Assembly (NCBI RefSeq): GCF_020907405.1
Contig: NZ_JAJJOE010000012.1
Span: 87,688-151,687 of the forward strand
Direction of reading: 5' to 3'
DNA: 64,000 nt
Source: Arthrobacter sp. zg-Y769
GTDB lineage: Bacteria > Actinomycetota > Actinomycetes > Actinomycetales > Micrococcaceae
The notes under the pieces are model-generated. The model saw only the letters and a list, made by a program, of their open reading frames with translations, ran no database searches and had not been told where the DNA came from. Positions 48,901 to 57,025 of the stretch are shown piece by piece (position 1 is the stretch's first letter; every line of letters starts with the position of its first letter). The translations under genes were made by a program, and so were the position numbers.

Positions 48901-50818
48901 GGTCATGGGTGATGTCTTCGATCCGCCAGCTCGTGGCGCCCAGGGCGAAAATGTCCCCGACCCGGGATTCGTACACCATCTCCTCGTCGAGCTCACCCAC
49001 CCGGCGGCTGTTCTTCCCCTCGGAATCGCCCACCAGATACACCCCGAACAGGCCGCGGTCCGGGATGGTGCCGCCGGAGGTGACGGCCAGCCGCTGGGCA
49101 CCCGGACGCCCGGTGATGGTGCCTTCGGTGCGGTCCCAGACAATCCGGGGCCGCAGTTCCGCGAACTCGTCCGACGGATAGCGGCCGGAGAGCAGATCCA
49201 GGGTGGCGTCGAACGCGGAGCGCGGCAGGCCGGCAAAGGGCGCGGATTGGCGGACGACGTCGAACCATTCCTCCACATCGATGGAACCCAGCGCGGCGGC
49301 GGCCACGGTCTGCTGCGCGAGGATGTCCAGCGGATTGGCCGGAATGGCCAGCGGTTCGATCTGCCCGGCCAGCATCCGTTCGGCGGTGACGGCCGAGTTG
49401 AGCAGGTCCCCGCGGTGCTTCGGGAACATCACGCCCTGCGAAATCTCGCCGACCTGGTGCCCGGCCCGGCCCACCCGCTGCAGGCCGCTGGCCACCGACG
49501 GCGGCGATTCGACCTGCACCACCAGGTCCACCGCACCCATGTCGATACCGAGCTCCAGCGAACTCGTGGCCACAACGCAGCGCAGCCGCCCGGACTTCAG
49601 GTCATCTTCGATCATGGCCCGCTGGTCCCGGGACACCGAGCCGTGGTGTGCACGGGCCAGCACGGGAGTGTCGTCCTCGACCGCCAGGTCCTGGCGCCGC
49701 AGCACGGAAACCCCGGCCTGCGCCATGATCTGGGCGGGCGGATGCGCGGGTGCGGCGGGCGGTGCGATTCCGTCCGTTCCCGTCGCCGCCTGGGCGGCCT
49801 CCAGCCGGAAAGCGTGGATCTCGTTCAGCCGGGCGGTGATGCGTTCGGCCAGGCGGCGGGAGTTGGCAAACACGATGGTGGAGCGGTTGGCCTCGATGAG
49901 GTCGACAATCTTCTCCTCCACATGCGGCCAGATGCTTGCCTGCGGGGCGTAGCCGCCCTCGGCGGTGTCCTCGGTGCCGGGCGCATTGCCCAGGTCCGTC
50001 ATGTCCTCGACGGGGACCGTGACCGTGAGGTTCCAGTTCTTCCGGGATTGCGGTGCAACGATCCGCACCGGCGCGTTGCCGCCGAGGAAGCGCGCCACCG
50101 TTTCGTGCGGCTCCACCGTGGCGGAGAGGCCGATCCGCTGCACCGGCTTTTCCAGCATGGCGTCCAGCCGGGCCAGCGTCACGGCCAGGTGCGCGCCGCG
50201 TTTGGTACCGGCCACGGCGTGGACCTCGTCCACAATCACGGTTTCCACTTCGGCCAGGGTTTCCCGGGCCTGGGACGTGAGCATCAGGAACAGGGATTCC
50301 GGCGTGGTGATGAGGATGTCCGGGGGACGCGTCAGCAGGGCACGCCGCTCATTCTGCGGGGTGTCTCCGGAGCGGACACCCACGGTGATGGACGGCGCCG
50401 GCAGGCCCAGCCGTTTGGCCGTCTGGGTAATGCCGATCAGCGGTGACCGGAGGTTGCGTTCCACGTCGACGCCGAGGGCCTTCAACGGGGAGATGTACAG
50501 GACCTTGGTTTTGCGTTTGGGTTCCCGGCTGCGCTTTCCGGCCCCCGGTTTGGAAGCGGACACCGGCAGGTCCGCCAGCGGCAGCTGGGCAGGAGCGGCA
50601 GGCCCGGAGGCTGCAGAGGCAATAAAGCTGTCCAGAGCCCAAAGGAACGCGGCCAGGGTCTTGCCCGAACCGGTGGGGGCGACCACCAGGGCGTTGGCCC
50701 GCTCGGAGATGGCGTCCCAGGCACCGACCTGCGCCGGGGTGGGCGCGGCAAAGGCACCCTCGAACCATTCCCGGGTCGCGGGGGTGAACTTTGCCAGCAC
50801 CGAAGACGCCGATGTCAT
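45932..50818 (-). CDS. lhr: ATP-dependent helicase Lhr
   Basis: The 1628-residue protein has the full Lhr layout. The helicase core has Walker A APTGSGKTLAA and DEAD-box variant IVDEVHAV, with SATVEPHETV (motif III), then ATSSLELGIDMGAVDL and QRVGRAGHQ (motif VI). A winged-helix/Lhr-core domain follows, with the large C-terminal domain after about 900. Lhr unwinds RNA:DNA hybrids and is DNA-damage inducible in mycobacteria. ATG 50818 was chosen over an upstream in-frame ATG at 50836 because the homologous region starts near there. It probably forms an operon with nei2. Confidence 0.95.
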   Translation of the reverse strand: MTSASSVLAKFTPATREWFEGAFAAPTPAQVGAWDAISERANALVVAPTGSGKTLAAFLWALDSFIASAASGPAAPAQLPLADLPVSASKPGAGKRSREPKRKTKVLYISPLKALGVDVERNLRSPLIGITQTAKRLGLPAPSITVGVRSGDTPQNERRALLTRPPDILITTPESLFLMLTSQARETLAEVETVIVDEVHAVAGTKRGAHLAVTLARLDAMLEKPVQRIGLSATVEPHETVARFLGGNAPVRIVAPQSRKNWNLTVTVPVEDMTDLGNAPGTEDTAEGGYAPQASIWPHVEEKIVDLIEANRSTIVFANSRRLAERITARLNEIHAFRLEAAQAATGTDGIAPPAAPAHPPAQIMAQAGVSVLRRQDLAVEDDTPVLARAHHGSVSRDQRAMIEDDLKSGRLRCVVATSSLELGIDMGAVDLVVQVESPPSVASGLQRVGRAGHQVGEISQGVMFPKHRGDLLNSAVTAERMLAGQIEPLAIPANPLDILAQQTVAAAALGSIDVEEWFDVVRQSAPFAGLPRSAFDATLDLLSGRYPSDEFAELRPRIVWDRTEGTITGRPGAQRLAVTSGGTIPDRGLFGVYLVGDSEGKNSRRVGELDEEMVYESRVGDIFALGATSWRIEDITHDRVLVSPAYGQPGKLPFWRGDTLGRPVELGRALGAFVREMAAADDTAARERLTAVGLDEWAAGNLITYLREQQQATDVVPNDRSLVVERFHDELGDWRVVLHSPYGMPVHAPWALAVGARLHARYGLDGSAMASDDGIVLRVPLMEDEPPGAELFLFDPEELDSIVTAEVGGSALFASRFRECAARALLLPRQNPSKRTPLWQQRQRSAQLLDVAKKYPTFPILLETVRECLQDVYDLPALKDIASGIERREIRLVETTTPSPSPFARSMLFGYVGAFLYEGDSPLAERKAAALSLDPTLLNELLGRAELRELLDARIIARIESELQRLAPDRHARGLEGVADLLRLLGPLSVPEVAARLQPVEPDVDGTGTAVEQTWATATPEDAEELLEQLVRANRALKIGMAGSTRYAAIEDAARLRDALGVPLPMGVPLAFIEPVTDPLGDLVGRYARTHGPFTAAEAAARLGLGVAVVTGTLQRLAGEGRVVEGEFRPVETLLPDAADGDDSTSPATATATIPTAPGGTEWCDVEVLRRLRRSSLAALRSEVEPVDPATYGRFLPAWQNVGSSLRGLDGVATVIDQLSGVPIPASAWEPLILGSRVRDYAPAMLDELTATGEVVWSGSGSLPGNDGWIALHLAENAPLTLNPSPDFEPGGLHQRLLDLLGNGGAYFFRQLGDGLAADGIAETDANIISALWELVWAGRISNDTFTPVRSLLSGGKTAHKQRAATPRARTARMGRLGRAPGASLTGNSMRLAAGGTSAPALRNAPPLVAGRWSLLPEVETDTTLHAHATAELMLDRYGVVTRGSVASEGTPGGFALLYRVLARLEEMGRCRRGYFIEQLGAAQFAVPATVDRLRSFSEDAQLKQPESSAVALAATDPANPYGAALPWPTLEGGHRPGRKAGALVVLVDGELALYAERGGKTLLTFTEEPAALELSAAALVRIIQRGAAEKMAIEKVNGTDILDTEAARALTAAGFYTTPKGLRYRV

Positions 50819-50887
50819 GGCACTATTCTTCCCCACCCCGGTGACAGTTTCCCCGCTGCCGCCGGGGGTTCGGCTGCGGGCCGAAAA

Positions 50888-51589
50888 TCAGCGGGCCTGC
50901 AGGGTCCCCACATGCAGCAGTTCAATGTCCGCGTTTGCGCACCCGGTCGAGGGGTACGCAATGGTCAGGGAGGCGGTGTCCTCCGGCGGGTACACCAGCA
51001 GGGAGGCCGTCTCCTGCACCTGGCAGTCCCCGTATTTCTGCGCGACGGTTTCCTGCAGTTCGGCGGCTGCGGACTGGCCCGGTGCCAGCGTCACGGGGAC
51101 GGCCTCGCCGCCTTCGGCACGTGCGGCGGGTGCGCCCACCTGCTGGCCGGCCGCGTCAAGGTAGGAAACTCCGGGGTAGCCGGCCACGGTGCAGGTGCCG
51201 TCAGCGGAGGTGTTGGTCAGCACCAGGGCACGGTAGACGCCGCCCGGAGCAGCGCCGCCGGGAAGGTCTTCGACGGAACCGGCCAGCATGCCGGCCGTGC
51301 AGGGAAGCGGTCCCTGGGCTGCCCCGCCCGTGGCTGCCGGTGACGACGCGGGAGCAGGTTCCGCGGAGGGGGACGCGGACGGGGACGGCGCCGCGCTCGC
51401 ACCGGCGGAGGCGCCTTCGGTGGCGGACGCCGACGGCGAAGCGTCCGCATCGTCCCGGGAACCGCATCCGGCAAGTGCCGAACCGGAAAGGGCCAGCAAA
51501 GCGACGAGCGTGAGTGCCCTGCGGGAGGGGGAGAGCCGATGACGGGTGGAGAGCTTGCGGGGGGCGGAGACTGGTGCCGAGGTGATCAT
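50888..51589 (-). CDS. DUF4232 domain lipoprotein
   Basis: The 233-residue protein has a basic start, a hydrophobic signal (ALTLVALLALSGSALAGC) with lipobox cysteine near 42, a Ser/Ala/Pro-rich linker, and a C-terminal beta domain with the DUF4232 features (CTVAGYPGVSYLD, VTLAPGQSA). Surface-attached, function unknown. It lies between lhr and the copper-type genes on the same strand. Confidence 0.82.
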   Translation of the reverse strand: MITSAPVSAPRKLSTRHRLSPSRRALTLVALLALSGSALAGCGSRDDADASPSASATEGASAGASAAPSPSASPSAEPAPASSPAATGGAAQGPLPCTAGMLAGSVEDLPGGAAPGGVYRALVLTNTSADGTCTVAGYPGVSYLDAAGQQVGAPAARAEGGEAVPVTLAPGQSAAAELQETVAQKYGDCQVQETASLLVYPPEDTASLTIAYPSTGCANADIELLHVGTLQAR

Positions 51590-51706
51590 GCTCTCACCAT
51601 TCCCGCCCGGCGGCGGGTGCGTCAATCCGCCCCGCCCGGCGGGACGGATCGACGCATAACCGTTACGGGCGCGGGCGGGATCCCGCAGTCCGAACAGCCC
51701 GGCAGG

Positions 51707-52441
51707 CTAGGCCTTGCTGCGGCCCCGGGTGCGGATCAGCGCGGTAACACCGGCGGCCAGGCCCAGCAGACCGGCGCCGAGTCCGACATAGCCGGCAACT
51801 TCAGCGGCGTCGTCGTCATCATCGTTCCGGTCCTCCGCGGAGGCACGTTCCGGTGCCGTGCCGTGGTCACTGCCGTGGCCGGCGCTGTCGGTGTGATCAT
51901 CGTCGTCGTCCGCTTCGGTGATGGTGACGGCGGGGGCCGGGGAATCGAGGTCGTGGTCGGTCTGGCCGTCGGCGGGGATCTGGGACCAGTCCGCCTCGCC
52001 CTTTTCGCAGCTCTGCAGCACGGGGAAGGCCAGGGTGGTGTCTTCGGCGTCGGGCAGGTCGACGCTGAGGACGATGGTGTCCCGCACGCCGTCGGCGAGC
52101 GGTTCCTTGGCGGTGTAGACGATCTTGCTTGTGCGGGAGCTGACCTGCGTGCCGTTGGGCAGGGTTCGCGGTTCGGCAAGTTCCTCGGTGACCTTCTTGA
52201 TGTCCCAGCCGGCGTGCGCCGTGGGGGTGGCGTCCGTCAGTTCGTCGGGGAGGGTGAAGGTCAGGGCCGTGGTGGGGGAGCCCTCGCAGCCGTGCGAGAG
52301 GTCGAAGGTCAGCAGGGCGGATTCGCCGGCTCCGGTGGTGTCCGGGGTGACATGTACGTGGGCGGCTGCCGGGCCCAGGCCGAGCGCCATCAGGGCGGCG
52401 GTGCCGCCGGCGGCAAGGAGGACGGAGGAGGAAGTACGCAT
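51707..52441 (-). CDS. ycnI: YcnI family copper-associated protein
   Basis: The 244-residue protein has a signal peptide ending AAAHVHVTPD, so cleavage would leave an N-terminal histidine, the copper ligand in DUF1775/YcnI proteins. The core has FDLSHGCEGSPTTALTFTLP and GWDIKK. A histidine/aspartate-rich stalk (DDDDHTDSAGHGSDHG) precedes a C-terminal membrane helix (VGLGAGLLGLAAGVTALI) and a basic tail. Copper handling at the outer surface is the established theme of the family. The start is ATG 52441. Confidence 0.88.
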   Translation of the reverse strand: MRTSSSVLLAAGGTAALMALGLGPAAAHVHVTPDTTGAGESALLTFDLSHGCEGSPTTALTFTLPDELTDATPTAHAGWDIKKVTEELAEPRTLPNGTQVSSRTSKIVYTAKEPLADGVRDTIVLSVDLPDAEDTTLAFPVLQSCEKGEADWSQIPADGQTDHDLDSPAPAVTITEADDDDDHTDSAGHGSDHGTAPERASAEDRNDDDDDAAEVAGYVGLGAGLLGLAAGVTALIRTRGRSKA

Positions 52442-52514
52442 GGAAAATGCCTTTCGGTGGCGCATGGCCAGGGAACCGCACTGACGGCGGTTGGAAGTGG
52501 TGCTGGAAAAGGGA

Positions 52515-53147
52515 TTAGGGCACTGCGTACGACGGCGGTCCGCGCTGCGGGCGAGCGGAGCAGTACCGGGTGCGGGGGGTTCCGGCGGCCGGGCCGGAAA
52601 TCACGGCCGGGCGGGCGGTCCGGAACGGAACCGGAGCCGGAGCCGGAGGGGTGAACAGCGGCCGCAGCCAGGCGGCGGTGGCGTGGAGGGCGTCCTCGCC
52701 GCGGGCCAGTGCCAGCGCCGAAAGCACCACGGCGGCCAGGTGCGCGAGGAACAGCGCGGGGCCGGCGTCGTGCTGGAGCGGGGAGAAGTCGGACAGGTGG
52801 TGTGCTGCGGCTGAGCCGGGCTGCGGGGCCGGCTCCGGACAGACCATCGCGGTGCCGTGATGCGTGGAAGTGTCGGGCAGGCACTGGACGCCGGAGGTCA
52901 GGACACGGAACGCCCCGTGGAGTCCCAGCTGCGCGGCACCGAGGACCAGGAAGACGCTGTCTGGACGGAACCGGCGTCCGGCGGTGATGCTGACGCCGGC
53001 AAGGGTGAAGGCCGCCAGCGCAATGAGGAGGACCGGTTCGGGCAGGACACCGCCGCCGGCCAGATGGGCACCGGAGGCCAGGGCGAAAATAACCGCTGTG
53101 GCGATGCCGGCGCGGAGCAGCCGGAAAGGGTCGGTGCGCTGGGGCAT
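52515..53147 (-). CDS. Hypothetical membrane protein, partner of YcnI
   Basis: The 210-residue protein has four or so hydrophobic segments (AGIATAVIFALASGAHLAGG, VLLIALAAFTLAGVSI, ALFLAHLAAVVLSALALA) and a central stretch with histidines and cysteines (CLPDTSTHHGTAMVC, AAAHHLSDFSPLQHD), suited to metal binding. GGAAAGGA precedes ATG 53147. It is directly upstream of ycnI on the same strand, 73 bp away, so a copper role is inferred. Confidence 0.7.
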   Translation of the reverse strand: MPQRTDPFRLLRAGIATAVIFALASGAHLAGGGVLPEPVLLIALAAFTLAGVSITAGRRFRPDSVFLVLGAAQLGLHGAFRVLTSGVQCLPDTSTHHGTAMVCPEPAPQPGSAAAHHLSDFSPLQHDAGPALFLAHLAAVVLSALALARGEDALHATAAWLRPLFTPPAPAPVPFRTARPAVISGPAAGTPRTRYCSARPQRGPPSYAVP

Positions 53148-53276
53148 GCTTCCTTTCCGGTTCCGCCGGCCGCGGCGCAAAGCCGGCCGGGCTGCTGAAA
53201 AACTGCTCCTACTTTACCGTGCAGCCACCCTGCCGACGGCACGCCAACCTGAGCGGGAGGCCGCCGTCGTACCCCT

Positions 53277-53732
53277 CTATTCGTGGTGGTACGGGCGTCC
53301 GCCGGCGATCTCCTGGGCCCGGTAGACCTGTTCGGCAAGGATCAGGCGGACCAGTTGGTGCGGGAAGACCAGGGGGGAGAGGGACCAGACAAAGTCGGCC
53401 CGGTCGTGGACGCTCTGGTCCACGCCGTAGGCCCCGCCGATGATCAGCGTGACGTTGCGCGAGGAATCCAGCGACCGCTGCAGGGTCTGCGCCAGCGCCG
53501 GGGAGGTGATGGCCTTGCCGCGCTCGTCCAGCAGGATCACGTAATCGGATCCGACCTTCGCCAGCAGGCGCTCGGATTCCTCCCGCCGGGCGGCATCCCC
53601 CTCGCGTGCCGAATGCGGGATGGGTACCCAGCTCAGGTCGAAGGGCTTCTTCAACCGCTTTTCGTACCGGCGGATGCCGTCAACCACCCAGTCCTCATGC
53701 TTGCGGCCCACCATCAAAACTTTCAATGCCAT
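53277..53732 (-). CDS. rlmH: 23S rRNA (pseudouridine-1915 N3) methyltransferase
   Basis: The 151-residue SPOUT methyltransferase has DYVILLDERGKAITS, IIGGAYGVD and the C-terminal SLSPLVFPHQLVRLILAEQV with YRAQ, all diagnostic of RlmH. The length matches the family (about 155 aa). ATG 53732 fits the usual MALKV start. It methylates helix 69 of 23S rRNA in the assembled 70S ribosome. Confidence 0.96.
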   Translation of the reverse strand: MALKVLMVGRKHEDWVVDGIRRYEKRLKKPFDLSWVPIPHSAREGDAARREESERLLAKVGSDYVILLDERGKAITSPALAQTLQRSLDSSRNVTLIIGGAYGVDQSVHDRADFVWSLSPLVFPHQLVRLILAEQVYRAQEIAGGRPYHHE

Positions 53733-53843
53733 GGAACCATTCAAGCCCGGAACCGCCCCGCTCCGGTAACCGGGCGGATTGCTGGCCTACACTGCGGGGA
53801 ACAGGGAACAGCACTTCGACGGCGTCAGCCAGGGGGTTACAAC

Positions 53844-54710
53844 GTGTCCGAATCGCGTGCAGTGGTGTTGGGCGGCGGCGGAGTTGCCGGAATCGCCTGG
53901 GAAATCGGTCTTTTGGGCGAGCTGCTGGATCAGGGTATTGACCTGAACGAGGCAGACCTGGTGGTGGGGACCTCAGCCGGATCGGTGGTGGGCGCGGCCC
54001 TGCGCTTCGGTCAGGTCCCGGCGGCGGTGGCCGCCCAGCAGGGGGCGGCGGACCGCACTGCCTCACCCGAGTACCAGGAGCCCGACAGCTTCGACGGGGA
54101 ACGGTTCATGAACCTGATCGGCGCCGCAGGTGCCGGCGGCGGCGGGGAGAAAGCGGCGCGGGCACGGCTGGGGCAGGTGGCGCTCAAAGCCGACACCGCG
54201 CTCAGCGAAGACGCGTGGGTGGGCAGCATCCGGTCGCTGGTGCCGAACCCGGTGTGGCCGGAGCGGGCCTTCGGGATCACGGCCGTGGACGCCGAAGACG
54301 GCAGCTTCCGGGTGTTCGACGCCGCCGCGGGGGTGGATCTGGCGCTCGCCGTGACGGCCAGCTGTACGGTGCCCACGGTGTGGCCGCCCGTGCACATCAA
54401 CGGCCGTGCCTACATGGACGGCGGAATGCGATCGGGGACCAACGCCGACGTCGCCGAGGGACACCACAAGGTAGTGGTTATTTCCTGCGGCATCGAGGCT
54501 CCGCAGAGTCCGTTTGGGCCAACGCTTCCGCAGGCCGTGAAGACACTGAAGAAGAACGGCCGGGTGTTCCTGATCGAAGCGGACGCCTACGCCCTGCAGG
54601 CCTTCGGCACCAACATGCTGCTGGATTCCACCCGCCGGCCCTCGCTGGAGGCCGGCCGGCGGCAGGCCAAGGAGATTGCCGAGGCCCTGCGGAGGTTCTG
54701 GGAGGGCTGA
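53844..54710 (+). CDS. Patatin-like phospholipase family protein
   Basis: The 288-residue protein has an oxyanion loop GGGGVAGIAWEIG, the nucleophile elbow VGTSAGSVVG with serine near 44, and the catalytic aspartate in YMDGGMRSG. These form the Ser-Asp dyad of patatin lipases. No signal peptide, so it is a cytosolic or peripheral membrane acyl hydrolase. GTG 53844 with AGGGGG upstream gives the family N-terminus; longer frames run back over rlmH and are not credible. Confidence 0.9.
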   Translation: MSESRAVVLGGGGVAGIAWEIGLLGELLDQGIDLNEADLVVGTSAGSVVGAALRFGQVPAAVAAQQGAADRTASPEYQEPDSFDGERFMNLIGAAGAGGGGEKAARARLGQVALKADTALSEDAWVGSIRSLVPNPVWPERAFGITAVDAEDGSFRVFDAAAGVDLALAVTASCTVPTVWPPVHINGRAYMDGGMRSGTNADVAEGHHKVVVISCGIEAPQSPFGPTLPQAVKTLKKNGRVFLIEADAYALQAFGTNMLLDSTRRPSLEAGRRQAKEIAEALRRFWEG

Positions 54711-54728
54711 GCGCGGGGTGGTGCCGGG

Positions 54729-55058
54729 CTAGCGGTCGTCGCGGTCGACGTCGGCCTCCAGATCGGAACCCGGCTCAATCACCACGCCGTCTTCACGCTG
54801 CTCGACGCCGTCTGCCTGGGGAACGGTGTCGCCGGCCTGGGGTGTGCCGGCCTGGGGTGCGGCGGGAGCAGCAGCCGCTTCCGATGCGGCAGCTGCTTCG
54901 GCCTCTTCGCGCTCGTTGATGTATTTAACGAGGTACTCGAGTTCGTCGCTGTACTGCTGCAGGCGGTCCGAGCGGGACTCGGTCGCCAGGGCGAGCACGA
55001 GGTCGGTCTGGCGTGCACGCAGCTGGGCAATTGTGGGCTGTGATTCGTTGGTGTCCAT
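54729..55058 (-). CDS. Hypothetical protein with coiled-coil-like N-terminus
   Basis: The 109-residue protein's first half is helical and charged (QLRARQTDLVLALATESRSD, then ELEYLVKYINEREE). The second half is Ala/Pro/acidic and disordered. No family recognised. Confidence 0.6.
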   Translation of the reverse strand: MDTNESQPTIAQLRARQTDLVLALATESRSDRLQQYSDELEYLVKYINEREEAEAAAASEAAAAPAAPQAGTPQAGDTVPQADGVEQREDGVVIEPGSDLEADVDRDDR

Positions 55059-55120
55059 GCTTCATCCTACAAAGGCCGCCCCGGCCCGGTCGCACTGCGG
55101 GTAAGGAAGCCGGGGTGAGG

Positions 55121-55471
55121 CTAGTCCTCGCCGGCGTTCCTGCGGTGCTGGCGCGAGGGATCATTTTCGCCGTCCCGGCCGTTTTGTTCACGCCCGCCGG
55201 ACGCCCGGCGTTGGGTCACTTCGGCGCAGTACGGTGCACGCGGACGCGCGGGCAGTTGGTCGATGAGCTCGTTCGCGGCATGGGCGAGGATGTCCCGCTG
55301 GAGGGGAGGGAGAGACAGGGAGCCGTTGATATAGGCGTCAACCTCGTATTCACCGGCTGCACCTCCGATGCTGAAGTACCTCATCCACACCTCGGGCACA
55401 GTTAACCGGGCGTCCTCTAGCGCTTTCTGAAGCAACTGCCGTTGCTCCGGCTCAACCGCCTCGAAACCCAT
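55121..55471 (-). CDS. Hypothetical protein at the end of the STAS/ANTAR operon
   Basis: The 116-residue protein has an N-terminal part with a compact helical look (RQLLQKALEDARLTVPEVWM, FSIGGAAGEYEVDAYI, LQRDILAHAANELID) and a charged disordered tail rich in R, N and D. It starts 9 bp after the GAF-ANTAR stop. Unknown function, probably linked to the same signalling pathway. Confidence 0.65.
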   Translation of the reverse strand: MGFEAVEPEQRQLLQKALEDARLTVPEVWMRYFSIGGAAGEYEVDAYINGSLSLPPLQRDILAHAANELIDQLPARPRAPYCAEVTQRRASGGREQNGRDGENDPSRQHRRNAGED

Positions 55472-55480
55472 CGTCTGCCC

Positions 55481-56224
55481 CTAGTAGCGCTGTCGGTTGC
55501 TGACGCTCATCATGACCTGCTCAGCGACGCTGCGCAGGGAATGCCCGTTGCTGCGCGAGAGGATGATCAGCTCACGCATGGCTTCGTCTGAATTCAGCCC
55601 CCTTCGCTCCATGAGGATACCGCGGGCCAACGCGATGCTGTCCCGGCTTGCGATAGCGTCTTTCAGCTCCCTGCTGACCCGGTGCGGGACTTCAGCCGAC
55701 TGAATGTTCGCCAGCAGCGTGGCCGTGGGGCCGGCAAAGAGCGTCAGCAGGTGTTCAGTGCGCTCGTCGAAGGCCTCGGTCTCCATGGAGTAAATCTTGA
55801 TTGCACCGAGGATTTCCGTCTTATGGAGCAGCGGCACGCTCAGCACGGAGCGCAACCCCATCTCAGCCGCCGGGCCACTGAATCCCGGCCAGCGGATGTC
55901 CGCCGCGAGGTCGTCCGACCGTACCGGGGCCGCACCTGCCCAGGCTTCCAGGCAAGGCCCGCTTCCCAACTTGTACTGCAGCTCATCGGCGGCCACTACC
56001 AACTCATCGGTGGACCCGGTGCTGGTCCTGCGGCCCTGTCGGTCCATCAACGAAACCCCGGCCCCAACGGCACCGGGAATGGTTTCCTTAATCGCCTGAG
56101 CAAGCAGATCAACGGCGTGGGCCACGGTTTCCTCGGTGAGGAGCATTCCCTGGATCCGGGCGAAAAGAGTGGAAAGTTCATCCAAGGGAAGATCACCGGG
56201 CAAGGCTGGCTCACTATTCCTCAT
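55481..56224 (-). CDS. GAF and ANTAR domain protein (RNA-binding antiterminator-type regulator)
   Basis: The 247-residue protein has a GAF sensory domain at about 20-170 (VGAGVSLMDRQGRRTSTG, then LGSGPCLEAW and LSVPLLHKTEILGAIKIYS). An ANTAR domain follows at about 185-245 (IALARGILMERRGLNSDEAM and LRSVAEQVM). ANTAR domains bind paired hexanucleotide hairpins in nascent RNA to prevent termination. Its start overlaps the upstream hypothetical gene by 11 bases. The likely signal is a small molecule or redox cue sensed by GAF. Confidence 0.9.
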   Translation of the reverse strand: MRNSEPALPGDLPLDELSTLFARIQGMLLTEETVAHAVDLLAQAIKETIPGAVGAGVSLMDRQGRRTSTGSTDELVVAADELQYKLGSGPCLEAWAGAAPVRSDDLAADIRWPGFSGPAAEMGLRSVLSVPLLHKTEILGAIKIYSMETEAFDERTEHLLTLFAGPTATLLANIQSAEVPHRVSRELKDAIASRDSIALARGILMERRGLNSDEAMRELIILSRSNGHSLRSVAEQVMMSVSNRQRY

Positions 56225-56486
56225 GACTCACCGTTCCGCCGTAATGGGACCGCTTCTCCGGGTGGCTGTCGGCACTGATCCGTCTCGCCCATTCGCCGGT
56301 TAAGGCGCTGTACCACTCCAAGGCGTAGGCGGAAGGATGCTCGGAATCCAGTTGCCGGTAGACGCGGTCCGTCAGGCTTTGCAGGGTCTTCCGGGGCAGC
56401 TCGGCCAGCGCTTGAACGTCCAGGGGGTCTGCCGGCAAATCCACCAGCGACAACGCCGAGCGGTGCCGGGTGCGGAAGACTGTCAT
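56214..56486 (-). CDS. Small hypothetical protein between STAS and GAF-ANTAR genes
   Basis: The 90-residue protein (LAELPRKTLQSLTDRVYRQL, ALEWYSALTGEWARRI) has helical character. It begins with an ATGA overlap with the STAS gene and overlaps the GAF-ANTAR start, so all are translated together. No family recognised. Confidence 0.65.
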   Translation of the reverse strand: MTVFRTRHRSALSLVDLPADPLDVQALAELPRKTLQSLTDRVYRQLDSEHPSAYALEWYSALTGEWARRISADSHPEKRSHYGGTVSHEE

Positions 56487-56791
56487 CGGTTCGCCACTCC
56501 GCCGGCCGGGACCAGGGCGGGGCACTCCGGGAGGGGATCCGGACATTCGATCCGGAGGTCAAGCTCGCGGCCGTGCGCGCTGTCCTGCAGGGACGAGACG
56601 GCAACAAGTTCGATGTGCTGGGCGGCGGTCAGGTCCACGGTAATCCGGTGTCCGCGCACAAGAGCCGCAGTCTTCCGGATCAGGGGCGCCAAGGAGCTCC
56701 AACTGTCGGCCGTGAGGCAGCCGGTCACTTCAAGGACAGGGGAGGAAGGGTCGACATCAAGCCGAACGAGTACACGCAGTTTATGGTCCAC
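56483..56791 (-). CDS. STAS-like domain protein (anti-anti-sigma type)
   Basis: The 102-residue protein fits a STAS fold (LRVLVRLDVDPSSPVLEVTG, LRKTAALVRG-type helix, ITVDLTAAQHIELVAVSSLQ). The usual phospho-acceptor region (D/N-S-S/T-G) reads ELVAVSS, so regulation by phosphorylation is uncertain. First gene of a four-gene operon and divergent from manganese catalase. Confidence 0.75.
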   Translation of the reverse strand: MDHKLRVLVRLDVDPSSPVLEVTGCLTADSWSSLAPLIRKTAALVRGHRITVDLTAAQHIELVAVSSLQDSAHGRELDLRIECPDPLPECPALVPAGGVANR

Positions 56792-56915
56792 AGGATTCCC
56801 AAAAGAGGAGTTCCGCGGCGCACTGCTGGGCCTCGGGTTTCAGCGTAAACGGCGGATCCCGCTGAAGGCAAGTCCGGCAGGACACGCAGGAAAACCGTCC
56901 TGCGGCCGTCCGATT

Positions 56916-56938
56916 ACTAAGTTTGCTTATTACTTAGT
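56916..56938. promoter_or_regulatory. AT-rich inverted repeat in the divergent catalase spacer
   Basis: ACTAAG and CTTAGT are separated by 11 bases (ACTAAGTTTGCTTATTACTTAG). It lies about 88 bp upstream of the catalase start and 125 bp from the STAS start. Candidate regulator site or promoter element. Confidence 0.4.
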
Positions 56939-57025
56939 TGCTGCGATAGGTTTCACTAACTGGCCCCCGGGGTTGCCATAAGAGGCGGCCCAACTAATGT
57001 CGGGCCTGATATGCGGAGGTGCATA

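Noticed and set aside
53283..53843. N-terminal extension of the patatin-like gene
   Set aside because: It runs antisense through rlmH; GTG 53844 with a good ribosome binding site gives the family N-terminus.
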